Source: Flaveria trinervia
Taxonomy: Eukaryota > Streptophyta > Magnoliopsida > Asterales > Asteraceae
Direction: 5' to 3'
Length of the DNA: 64,000 nucleotides
Assembly (NCBI GenBank): GCA_025506515.1
Contig: CM046451.1
Span: 69,242,930 to 69,306,929, forward strand
Positions within the stretch are counted from its first letter, which is position 1. Each line of letters begins with the position of its first letter. This document shows positions 11,973-21,890 of the stretch, piece after piece. The notes under the pieces were generated by a model. It had not been told where the DNA came from and ran no database searches. It saw nothing but the letters and a program-made list of their open reading frames with translations. Position numbers and translations under genes: made by a program.

Positions 11973-12594
11973 TGCAAGATCGGTTTTGTCACTTAACACT
12001 TAGTTTTTCTCTCAAACTCACTTAATCACACAAAGAAATAATTTTCAAGATTCTTGTATATATTACTTCTCAACTCAAAGTGTTAAAAGACTCTTACAAG
12101 CATATTACATGAGTTACAATGAGAAACTATATATACTATCACCTACAGCCAAATATACTTTGATACCATGTGGAATCCTATAACTAAAGCAAATACTACA
12201 AAACTATAGTTAAGGTATCTTGGATAATGTCTTATCTAAATTTGGTAGTCATGACATATCCATGACTTACCTTTTGTCACCAACTAAAGTTAGCAACTGT
12301 ACTAACTGATAAAGGTGAATAGTGGAATAAAATATGGTCAACTACATGGGTTTTAAGAAAACGGCATGCAGTATATCGAAAGAGAAGACTTTGTCTTCGA
12401 AAGATGGAGTTTTCCTTCGGAAGTTGATCTTTTCACTTGTATTCGGAAGAACTCCATTTGTCTTTGGAAGTTCCACACTTAGCTTCGGAAGTCCTTTATT
12501 TGTTGCACCAAAATAGTTTAAGTGTTTGGTTTTGGTTGTACTAGCTTTTCTAATATGTAAAGTCAATGAATTTAATTAGGCATCAAGAGATACA
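11973..12594 (-). repeat. 5' LTR of minus-strand Copia A'
   Basis: The LTR ends (minus strand) in CTTGCA beside the primer binding site. Its outer end is placed at about 12594 (minus strand TGTATCTCTTGATGCC) with uncertainty. It is diverged from family A but keeps the hallmark cluster of CTTCGGAAG-like motifs at 12415, 12441, 12462 and 12483, spaced 26, 21 and 21 bp. The inner portion is AT-rich and carries long stretches of general LTR-like sequence. Confidence 0.55.
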
Positions 12595-13654
12595 CAAGGT
12601 GAAATTTTAAAGTGACCATAATATCGCGTAACTCATGACAATCGGATTATCAATAACCTGCTAATACAAAGTGATGGTGCATGTTGAAGACACAAAATGA
12701 TATAACTTTCAATAAAAACAACTACTCTAATAACCAGTTATTGAAAATATAAAGGTTGTAGAGTGTCCTCCGACTAAAAAACCGAGCTAAAGTTCCCTTT
12801 ATGACTTGGAATGAATGATGCATGTATTAGTGTATGTTTGGATTGCTTATTATTAACCTACTTTAAATTTATTAAATTTTGAGATATTAAAAAGCAAAAA
12901 AAAAGCATTTATTAAATCTAAAATAATTTTTCAAGTTGACTTTTCATATATGGTAAAAAGAGTTTCTGAAAAATAAGTAAGAGGTTAGTTATTGGTTTGT
13001 TAAAAACTCAGTTTAGTTTAATTTTCTATCATACCCCTATAATACATTTTATTAACTCCTTTCAATTTTAAAAGTATATTTTCTTAATTTATAAACTAAT
13101 CTAAATATTTTTTTAAAAAACTAATTTTAACAAAATTATAACTAATATGAACTTTTTTTCTAAAGTTTTTTTCAACGAAAATAAACAAATCCCAAGCATT
13201 GTTATAATCTTTGTAACAAAGGTTTTTAGTGCTTACGTTCAAATGTTCAATTAATGTTTATAACCTTACGGGTTGTTTGATTATACTGACTGGGTAATAT
13301 CTGACTGAGTTAGAAGCTGACCCAGTTACAAGTTCTGACTGAGTATGCATCTGACTGAAACTTATCTGTTTGATTCAGTATCTGACTGTAATTAAAATGA
13401 TTCAATATTTAAGTAACAAAACCCACCGCAGTGAAACCACCGGTCGGAACCGAAATCAAACGTGCTAACCCGCTGACTGAGTTAGCCGATCAGCCGTGTC
13501 AGCCCGATGAGCCGGATCAGCACAAAAACACAAATAGCTCTTTAGTCTAGCAGCTAGCTACCTGCTAGCATCTGTTTAATAAAATATATTTTTATGCTGG
13601 CGATCACAAAAAGAAATATCAAGCAATGGACCCCAATATAAACAAACATTCTAT
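12595..13654. other. Intergenic sequence upstream of the PP2C gene
   Basis: AT-rich non-coding DNA with A-runs near 12895 and 13110. No credible ORF was found. At about 13270-13471 there is a MITE-like block: it begins GGGTTGTTTGATTA and near its end has AAATCAAACGTGCTAACCC, imperfectly inverted relative to the start, with repeated TCTGACTGAG phrases between. This resembles hAT-type miniature elements, but the ends and target duplication are not clear. Confidence 0.4.
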
Positions 13655-13663
13655 TATATAAAA
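13655..13663 (+). promoter_or_regulatory. Possible TATA box of the PP2C gene
   Basis: TATATAAAA lies about 130 bp before a pyrimidine-rich leader (CATCTCATCTCATC), which precedes a plausible 5' UTR splice donor. Only position and sequence support it. Confidence 0.35.
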
Positions 13664-13790
13664 CGATTAAACAAGACATGGTGGCCTCAAAATCAAACAG
13701 AATCACTGATGAGCATGGTTTAAACTTAAAATCTTGACTTGACATCCATATACTATTTAATCGACCCATCACATCACATCTCATCTCATC

Positions 13791-13830
13791 CATTTGCATT
13801 TGCATTTGCATTTGCATTTGCATTTGCATT
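13791..13830 (+). repeat. (CATTTG)n hexanucleotide microsatellite in the PP2C leader
   Basis: CATTTG is repeated about 6.7 times without interruption. It sits between the putative TATA box and the leader splice donor, so it is probably transcribed as part of the 5' UTR. Confidence 0.85.
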
Positions 13831-13928
13831 CGCCTCTCGCTTTTGCAATCAATGCAACCGTCCATTACGCTTTCCCCTCGCCTACGTCTTCTTTTCTCAA
13901 TCACACCCACACCTTCCAGATCATAAAG

Positions 13929-15296
13929 GTACCGCCTTCATCCCTAAAATGTTTCATCTTTTTCTTACTAATTTTCTCTACTTCTTTCTCATGTTTCTGA
14001 CAAGGGGTTTTAGTAACTTAAGGTTTATTATAGCTTATTGTTTCCGTAAATTTCTGGCATTTTGGTAGTTTAATTGGTTTATTTGATCTGGATTTTCTTG
14101 AATTAGTCTTTAATTTTAGTGGGTTTTCGTTGCCTTAAGGAATTTGAGCTTCTTTTTGTGTGTTAGAACTTAGAAACGACCTAAATGAGAGTTTAATGAT
14201 TGCTAACTGTTGTATGTTTACCTCAAGATCTGTTGATTGCTCGGATTTATTTGTGTTTTTCCAAAGAGTTTTGCTCATCCAAAAATTTGATTTTGTTTTT
14301 AAATGCTGGCATTCTTTTTCTTGATCTTAGAAATTTGAGGTTTGAAATCTGATGCATTGCTTTTTTACCCATTTTCTAAAAGTGAGAAAGTGATTTTGGG
14401 GGTGTGTATGACTTTGTTTCTGCCCTTTTTCTTTTTTCTCTAAGAGTAATTAACATTACAAACCATTTTGTTTGATAATTAGTATATAAAAACCAACAAC
14501 GTCTAAAAAACCAATGACAAAAACTGGGTTTGGAAGAAAAGTGAAGTTATCTTTGCCAAATTATTTGTTATGAGTAATGCATCACTAATTTGACTTCCCA
14601 TGAGCTATATCTTTCAAGATTGACCAACATTACCAGTTCATATTTGGGTCTTTATAATACTGTTCTTAAGGAAATATAAAATGTGCTAAATTCAATGGAG
14701 AATCCATGCTCAGATCTGTCTCTATGCAATGTGCATTTAAATGATCCGATTCAATCTGCAGTAGTTCTTGTTCTTTCTCTTGTCTTAATGTCTTTGGACT
14801 TTGGACATAAGAATTGTTTTTTTTCACTGGTAACTATGAGAACTCGATTTAAAAACTTAAGGGACCATCCAGTCGTGCTAGCCAATGGGATAAGGTAACC
14901 TAGAGCTTGCACTGAGTATATCACCTTTAAGAGGGATAACTGATTTGAATTGTTGGACAAGTTCTTTTTCCTTTTTCTGTCATTTTAAATTAAGAAAGAT
15001 GCCAAGAATACTACTTTGCTTACATATTTGTTGGTCAAATTGACTATTTCCCATGATTCTTGATTGTATCTTTCTTATTTTCCTGCTTTTGTTTGTCGTC
15101 TTCACACACCAAGATTTATAAACATAAAAAATTTCCCAGTTATATTATATCAAAGATTCTTTTCTGTGGACACATGATCTATACACTATTTAAATATTGT
15201 TCACATGCTATATGGATAGTTCTTGTAAAGCAGTCATTTTTAACTTTGATTTGGAGTAAATAATTGATTCCGTCATCTTTTTCTTGAATTCTTTAG
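13929..15296 (+). other. Probable 5' UTR intron of the PP2C gene
   Basis: A donor AAAG|GTACCG at 13928/13929 follows the pyrimidine-rich leader. A T-rich tract with acceptor TTCTTTAG|CTGG ends at 15296, 122 bp before the start codon at 15419. The segment between is T-rich and non-coding, like a plant intron. Other acceptors, such as TAG at 15411-15413, are possible. RNA data would be needed to fix it. Confidence 0.4.
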
Positions 15297-15418
15297 CTGG
15301 GCTGATCGTCCTTTTCCAGAGATTTTGACTTTTGAGCAAGTTTGTGGAGTCTTTATCTGGATTCGGAATTCACAGCAACTTTTTGGTCCATACTTGACCT
15401 GTTTTTGAGGTAGTTAAA

Positions 15419-17665
15419 ATGGGGTGTTGTGCCTCAAATAGTCGGAATATTGGCGGGAAGAAGAGGACAAGAAAAAGATTTTCTGATTATGTGAGCGCGT
15501 TTCAGCACTCGTCTTCGATACCCAATAGGATTTTTACAAATGGGAAAACCCGAAGTTCGTGTATATATACTCAACAGGGTCGTAAGGGAATAAACCAGGA
15601 TGCAATGATCGTGTGGGAAGTAAGTCTTTTTCTTGAATATAGGGGGTGTTTGGATATGTGCTTGGAACTGAAGTATCAGACAACTTCAAACATATCCAAA
15701 CACTTATCTTTTAAATGGCTTATTTTATTACAACTTATCATCTGATTTACTGATTCTTATTATTCAATATAAGATAACAACTTTTAAAATGCTCTTTAGG
15801 ATTTCATGGCTGATGATGTGACATTTTGTGGAGTGTTTGATGGGCATGGCCCCCATGGACATCTTGTTGCTCGTAAAGTTCGTGATACGTTACCAGTGAA
15901 GTTGTTTTCGTTTCTTGATTCTTATGAATCAAAGAAAAACCGTTCTACAACTTCTATGTGTTGGAATGGGGATTCCACGTTAGATGCAGGTGATGGTGAA
16001 GGAGAAAAACCAGAATTATTATGGAGAGAAGCGTTTCTTAAATCATATAAAGCGATGGATAAAGAACTAAAGTCCCATCCCAATTTGGATTGTTTCTGTA
16101 GTGGCAGCACTGCAGTGACCATTGTTAAACAGGTATGGTTTTTATTCCATGCTAAATGCTTGATTAGTTGTTGAAATCTGTTCCATAGGATGTATGTTTC
16201 CATTTTTAAACTAACCGAATTTTATCTGATGAAATACTTAATTGAAGGGATCAAATCTTTTCATGGGAAGTATAGGAGATTCGCGTGCCATTATGGCGTC
16301 TAAAGATATAAATGATACACTCGTAGCAGTTCAGTTGACCGTGGACCTAAAGCCTGATCTACCAAGTATGACAAACTTACAACATTTAGAGGTGTTAATC
16401 ATGTTGGGTTCACAAGTTGAATTGTTGAACCAAAACATGACCCATATATCTATCCATGCCAAAGACATCAACCCAAACCCTCTTAAAACCGTGTAACCTG
16501 GACACGACCTGTTTAACACATTTTGGAGTCAAACGGATTGGTGGGTTGTTCAAAATGGGTTAAACTGGTTGGCGGGTTGACCTTCAGGTTGAGGGGTCAA
16601 CCCTAGTGTTTAGTCAAAGGGGTTAAACACATCAACCAGAACACAACGTATTTATTGAATGATTTAGATTGACAAAGCAAAAGCTGATTGTTTGGTTTCA
16701 TATCAGGATTTGGCATCCCTTCAACCCCACTAAGTTTTTACTATTACTTGTCTTTCCAATTGCTAACCTGTTTTTGTGTAATAGGAGAAGCTGAAAGGAT
16801 TAAAAGATGCAAAGGTCGAGTCTTTGCATTACAAGATGAACCCGAGGTACATAGGGTTTGGCTACCATTCGATGATGCCCCAGGCCTAGCAATGGCACGC
16901 GCTTTTGGAGATTTTTGTCTAAAGGAATATGGAGTGATCTCAGTTCCTGAGTTCTCTCACCGAATTCTCACCGAGAGAGATACATTTATTGTTCTTGCTT
17001 CAGATGGGGTAAGTAAACACCATAGAGTTTCATGCAATAGAGTTACAGTAAAGATTTACTTCCACATTGATTTGGGTTATGTTTTATCTCTAACTAGTCA
17101 AATAAAAAAATAGCCAAAGGGCAAGTGATTCTAGTTTTTGATCATTGATTGTATTTTTTTTGTTTAACGACTGAATCTAAACCTGTATGTGTAGATTTGG
17201 GATGTTTTAAGCAATGAGCAAGTGATTGAAATTGTGTCATCAGCTCCAACTCGGTCATCAGCAGCAAGATTACTAGTTGACTCAGCCACACGTGAATGGA
17301 AATCCAAATACCCAACTTCAAAAACGGACGATTGTGCAGTTGTTTGCTTGTTTTTGGATGGCAAAATGGATGCAGAATCAGATAATGAAGAACAGGGTTT
17401 CTCTTCTGCTGCACTCCACAGTAATGCAGGTGAATCGGACGACAGTCCGAACACAGAGCCAGTTCTACAAAGAAACTTTACAGTCCGATCATGTGAAGAA
17501 AATGGTGGTCATAGAAGCGAGCAAAACGATGTAGGTTTGGAAGCCAAAGGAGAAACCAGTTTGGGGGTGACTGAGGACCAGAAGTGGTCTGGGTTGGAAG
17601 GCGTAACACGAGTCAACTCACTGGTTCAGCTTCCCCGATTTTCGGAGGAGCAACCAAGAACTTAA
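15419..17665 (+). CDS. Protein phosphatase 2C, clade E type, intact, five coding exons
   Basis: Mn/Mg-dependent Ser/Thr protein phosphatase (PPM family). Coding exons are 15419-15619, 15800-16132, 16248-16365, 16785-17008 and 17195-17665. All four introns have GT-AG ends, phases agree, and the product is 448 residues with no internal stop. The N-terminus MGCC predicts myristoylation of Gly2 and palmitoylation of Cys3/Cys4, hence membrane attachment. Catalytic motifs are present: NQDAM at 59-63, DGHG at 81-84, GSTAV at 169-173, GDSRA at 188-192, a conserved AFGDF, ASDG at 289-292 followed by IWD, and DD at 337-338. The Ser/acidic C-terminal tail ends with the conserved SGLEGVTRVNSLVQLPRF. The architecture resembles the Arabidopsis At1g03590 group, so it probably acts in stress or hormone signalling, but no specific substrate can be inferred. 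It is the only intact host gene in the window. Confidence 0.95.
15646..15703. repeat. Small hairpin in PP2C intron 1
   Basis: GTGTTTGGATATGT (15646-15659) and its exact reverse complement ACATATCCAAACAC (15690-15703) flank a 30-base loop inside intron 1. The GGGTGTTTGG start is typical of hAT-type miniature elements. It may be a remnant of one. Confidence 0.7.
16366..16784 (+). other. PP2C intron 3 with repeat-like insert
   Basis: A 419-bp intron, long for this gene. Its middle (about 16440-16620) contains phrases such as GGGTTGACC, GGTCAACCC and CGTGTAACCTGGACACGACCTG. These form inverted pairs and resemble dispersed plant repeat sequence. The splice ends (CAA|GTATG and AATAG|GA) give correct phase with the neighbouring exons. 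Confidence 0.5.
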
Positions 17666-18914
17666 TTTTTATTTTTATGTTTAGTTAATGAAATACTATT
17701 ATGACCTTGTGTGTTTATATGATTAAACGAGATGTTACGTAGGTCAAAAGTTGTTTTTCTTAGGATAAACAGATCTTCTTGCTTCTTTACGTTGTGTTTT
17801 TTAGTTCTTTTCAAATAGAGAAATAAAAGAAATGAATGGAAAGTAAAAAAAATATATTCTTAAGTTCCTTTCGAAGAAAGAAAATGAAAAAAATGTGTTC
17901 CTGACTGTTTTTTAAACGGTGAAAGTTGAAATAAATGAAAGAAATTTGTTTGATAATTTTATCTTTTACCTTTTCTTTCAAAATGAAAAGAAAGAAATAA
18001 TACATACAAAATTTTACTTTCTTTTTAAACATGAAATTTCAATGTTTTATCTTTTCTTTCTATTTGTTTCTTTCCTTGATTTTATTTCTTTTTTTTATAA
18101 TCGTCTTTTACTTCTTTTCTTTTTTTTCCTTTCATTTATTAAACTTGGGAACGCATATCGAGGTTGATTTAGCACATCATTTAAAAATTGTTCTATCAAG
18201 AAAAAACTTATTTTTTAGCTATGGTAGATGTATCGCGTAAGTATATTATAAAAAGCAAGGGTGTGATGATTCGGTCTGTCATATTAACATTTTAACTCTA
18301 TCTACTTTAATATGTTTATTTTTGTTTATGTTACAAATTGTTAGGATTATAAGTTTGATGTGTTTAATGGTTGATTTTTGTAAAGTGTGTTATGTTTATA
18401 TTTTCTGTGTTATAAACTATATGTCCTTTGCATTTTTCTATTTAGTGTGGACACTATGTCTAAACTATTGAACCTAATCGTGTGAAAAGTTTGATTTGAT
18501 TTGGTTTATTTTTTAACGGTTTAATTTTTTATCTAGAAGTATAGTTGTGTGCGTTGTTTTAAAAACCGAACCATACCAGCTAGTCGAACCGAGAATTGGA
18601 CCCCAATCTGGTCCGATTAAGTGATCGGTGGTTGAATCGGTCGAACCGATAGTCGGATCGGGAATCGAAGATGTCGAACTGGGGGTCGGGCAGGTTGACC
18701 GTAACATAAATGTGTTGCGGTCTACATCCCTTACGACTACAATTAGGGTCGCGTAAGTTGTTGGTTACTCGCGAACCGCCTTTTTAGTGAGTCCTTTTAT
18801 TAATATCATGATGTGATCCGCATCATGGTCCTTGCCATGCTTTCATGGGTCAATCCCATATATGTGTCATCCTTATGCGTGTCAAATGATGGTAGCTTGC
18901 TTCAGCTGGTTGAT
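17666..18914. other. PP2C 3' flank and intergenic DNA
   Basis: The likely 3' UTR holds AATGAAATA near 17686, a possible polyadenylation signal. From about 17800 to 18150 there is a long A/G-rich then T/C-rich stretch (GAAAGAAA against TTTCTTTC), potentially able to fold back, with low-complexity ORFs that I do not accept. From about 18550 to 18680, ACCGAACC/GGTCGAACCG phrases recall dispersed repeats. The last five bases, TTGAT, are the left target duplication of the Gypsy element. Confidence 0.5.
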
Positions 18915-19590
18915 TATAACACCCAGTTATTTTAAAAACAAAGAAAGAAAGAATAAAGTGAAGTAAAAAAAAGGAAAAGAAATAAAACCTAAGTCTAGGG
19001 GTTAAAAGTGACAAAAAGGATAAAATCTTTGAAAAGTTGGTGATAAAGGTGACATAGCCGCCCATCACCCTTTTTACACACAAATTCATGGACATTTTAG
19101 AGAGAGCAGAAAACTCTCGGTTTTGAAGGAAGAACAAGAAGAATTAGAATTCAAGGTAAGAATTCATGTGTTAATGATGTTCTTGACTGGTTTTATCATC
19201 GGGTTTATGCTTATGTGTGTTTGTATGTGTTCAGGTATGTTTTTAGTGGGTTTCTAGGCGGTTGAACTCAATTTCAAACAAGTTTGGAAGAAGCCATACT
19301 CAAGAGCTGGAAATGTGAGTTCTAGAACCCCTCTTTTACTAGTTTTAACTGCTTTTGGGGCTGAAAATGCATGAATGTATATTTTCATTTAACTAGGTTT
19401 CAAACCCGTATGTATGACTATTGTATGATGATGCTATAGTGTGATGCTGGGCTATGTTCATGATTGTTGATGTATGGTTGTGTTTCTAAAGCTTAGAAGG
19501 TAAGACTTAAGCTTAGAACACAATGGATGGTGATTAGGAACTGAAATCTGATGTTTAAGGCTTAGAAGTTCAGTTTTAGAATCTGCCTAA

Positions 19591-20370
19591 GTATGCAGAA
19601 GAAAAGCGAATGAGTAATGGAAGTCAATACGGATGAACAGTTAAATGCAGATGAGCATTAACTATTAAGTAAGTCAATGTGGATGAGTAATGAAAGTCAA
19701 TGCGGATGAGCAATTAAAGCGGATGAGCATTAACCACTAAGTAAATCAATGCGGATGAACATTGACTAAGTATGGGAAATGCAAGCAATTAAAGCGGATG
19801 GGCATTAACCACTAGTAAGTCAATGCGGATGAACATTGACTAAGTATGAGAAATGCGGATGAGTAAGTCAATGCGGATGAACAGTTAAATGCGAATCAGC
19901 ATTAACTATTAAGTAAGTCAAATCGGATGAGTAATGGAAGTCAATACAGATGAGCAGTTAATGCGGATGAGCATTAACCACCAAGTAAGTCAATGCAGAT
20001 GAACATTGACTAAGTATGGGAAATGCGGATGAGTAAAGTCAATCCGGATGAACAGTTAAATGCGGATCAACATTAACTATTAAGTAAGTGAATGCGGATG
20101 AGTAATGGAAGTCAATGTGGATGAGTAGTTAATGCGGATGAGCATTAACCACTAAGTAAGTCAATGCGGATGAGTATTGGATGAAATGCAGATGAACACT
20201 GACTAAGTATGGGAAATGCGGATGAGTAAAGTCAATGCAGATGAACAGGAACAAATGCGGATGAAGTAAAAAAAATGCGGATGAACTATAGCAAATGCGG
20301 ATGAACTATAGCAAATACGGATGAACTATGACAAATGCAAATGAACTATAGCAAATGCGGATGAACACTT
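19591..20370 (+). repeat. U3 minisatellite array in the 5' LTR
   Basis: About 780 bp made of variants of AATGCGGATGA joined to GCATTAACCACTAAGTAAGTC, AACATTGACTAAGTATGGGA or AACTATAGCAA. Higher-order units alternate. It ends 67 bp before the TATA-like box. The matching array in the 3' LTR is about 240 bp shorter. Confidence 0.9.
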
Positions 20371-20876
20371 AGAATGTTTTCTGACTTTCTGGGGAAAAAG
20401 ATGAATGTAGGCATTGACTAGGGAGGTTCCCGGAGGCTATATAAGTTGGCTTTTGAGGTCATAGATGATGTGATGGGCATGATGTTAAGATGTATGTTTG
20501 ATGCTTTGGCATGATGTGTATGATGTATGCTATGTATGTTTGATGCCCTGTATGATGATGATGATTGTGTATGATGATGTTCCTTATTATGTATGTTTAT
20601 TTTCCCTTGGCTTTACGTTGAATGTTAATGAATGAAACACATTATTATGTAACATAAAGTGGAAGAAAATGAAAAGAGGAACGTGATGAATGAATGTATG
20701 CATTAATGAATGATAGAAAGTAAAGAAAGTCTTGCAAGCCTTGTATGTCGAGACACGCCCCATTGTAGGGTGTTAGCCCAATGGTGTGTGGGTTAGCTAC
20801 CCCAGAAGGATGCATATCGAGGTCTTTCTTTGTGATTGACCATATGTATAGAACCTTTGTCGCTTAACCAAGATAC

Positions 20877-21085
20877 CGTGGCCAGGCTGTTGTGCGCCAT
20901 GACGGGGGGTCAATGTTGGACTCCGGCCCAGTATCAGCTTTATGCATGACGGTGGGTATAGCACATGACAATGGTACACCTGAACTTACCCTAGGTATTG
21001 TGGCCAGGCTGCTATGCGCCATGATGGGGGTCTATGATGGACCCCGGTCCAGTACCAGCCTTATGCATGACGGTAGGGTAAGGTT
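20877..21085 (+). repeat. 122-bp tandem duplication in the 5' LTR
   Basis: Two diverged copies of a unit containing GTGGCCAGGCTG, TGCGCCATGA, GGGGGTC and TTATGCATGACGGT. The GCCAGG anchors are at 20881 and 21003. They lie downstream of the TATA-like box, so they are probably in the transcribed leader. The same pair is at 28269 and 28391 in the 3' LTR. Confidence 0.85.
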
Positions 21086-21542
21086 CATGGTTTTGATGGA
21101 ATGAAATGAAGTAATGATGAACGAATGAATGATGAAGATAATATTGATATTATCTATTTGTACATATGATGTGTGATCACATGAAAAAGTAAAGAACGGT
21201 TTAATGAAAGTAAAAGTATGTTTTATTGAAAAACTAGAACTCACTTAGCAACGCTAACTTTTTATGCATTTTCTAGTTAGTAGGTGAGCATTGCTGAGGA
21301 TGGCGCGAGGCAGCTACTTGGAATTTTGGATGGCATTCTTTTGTTACTGTTTTTGCATTGTAATGCGAACAAATGAAAATGTGTAATGAATAATTGTATT
21401 AACTTTCAAAAGCAGTTATTATGAAATGAAAAGTTATTTAAAAGTTCTGCTGTGATGTTTTTATGAAAGTTAAATGTAATTGTATGTTTTGTGAGCAATG
21501 ATTGGCCAGCTGTAAGCATCCCGGGAAGGAGGCTTTACAAGT

Positions 21543-21555
21543 TGGTATCAGAGCC
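21543..21555 (+). other. Primer binding site of Gypsy element 1
   Basis: TGGTATCAGAGCC, complementary to the 3' end of initiator Met tRNA, three bases after the 5' LTR end. Confidence 0.9.
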
Positions 21556-21890
21556 AAAGTTTAAGTGAAACAGGTAAATTTTCAAAATAAACCTAAACTT
21601 AAACTGAAAATGGGACGGAAAGGGAAGGGATGTTAGTTCGAGTAGCTGCGTGCCATCTGGTATTTTGTTAATGATTAACTGGTATTATGTGCGCATGTTA
21701 TGTGGTTTATGTGATGCTTGTAGATTTAGATACTGATGTAGTCAGGATAGGTAATGCTCGGGGTATGAAGAGTAAAGTAAGTGGCTAATCACAACTGGCC
21801 ACTATAATTAGGGGCTACTATACTTGACATAAATTGAGTCGTTCCCTTGAATGACCGTGTTGGTGTTTGAATCTTTCAGTGTGTGTGAGG

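Larger units (their letters stand above)
18915..21539 (+). repeat. 5' LTR of Gypsy element 1 (2625 bp)
   Basis: It begins TATAACACC, mutated from TGTAACGCC seen in the partner LTR, and ends GGCTTTACA. It contains the U3 minisatellite, a TATA-like box TATATAAG at 20438-20445 and a 122-bp tandem duplication at about 20877-21085. The TG to TA change at the first dinucleotide would be expected to impair integration. Confidence 0.92.

Noticed and set aside
13739..14068. ORFs across the CATTTG repeat with His-Leu or Phe-Ala repeats
   Set aside because: The repeat stays open in several frames on both strands. The region behaves as a PP2C 5' leader and intron, not as a coding region.
17811..18240. 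Phe/Lys-rich ORFs on both strands downstream of the PP2C gene (17811-18032, 17919-18167, 18031-18240)
   Set aside because: They arise from low-complexity A/T sequence. They have no domain, no codon bias and overlap each other on both strands.
19591..20370. CRISPR-like or satellite array
   Set aside because: Repeats are direct but irregular, with repeated rather than unique spacers, and lie inside both LTRs of one element. This is an LTR minisatellite.
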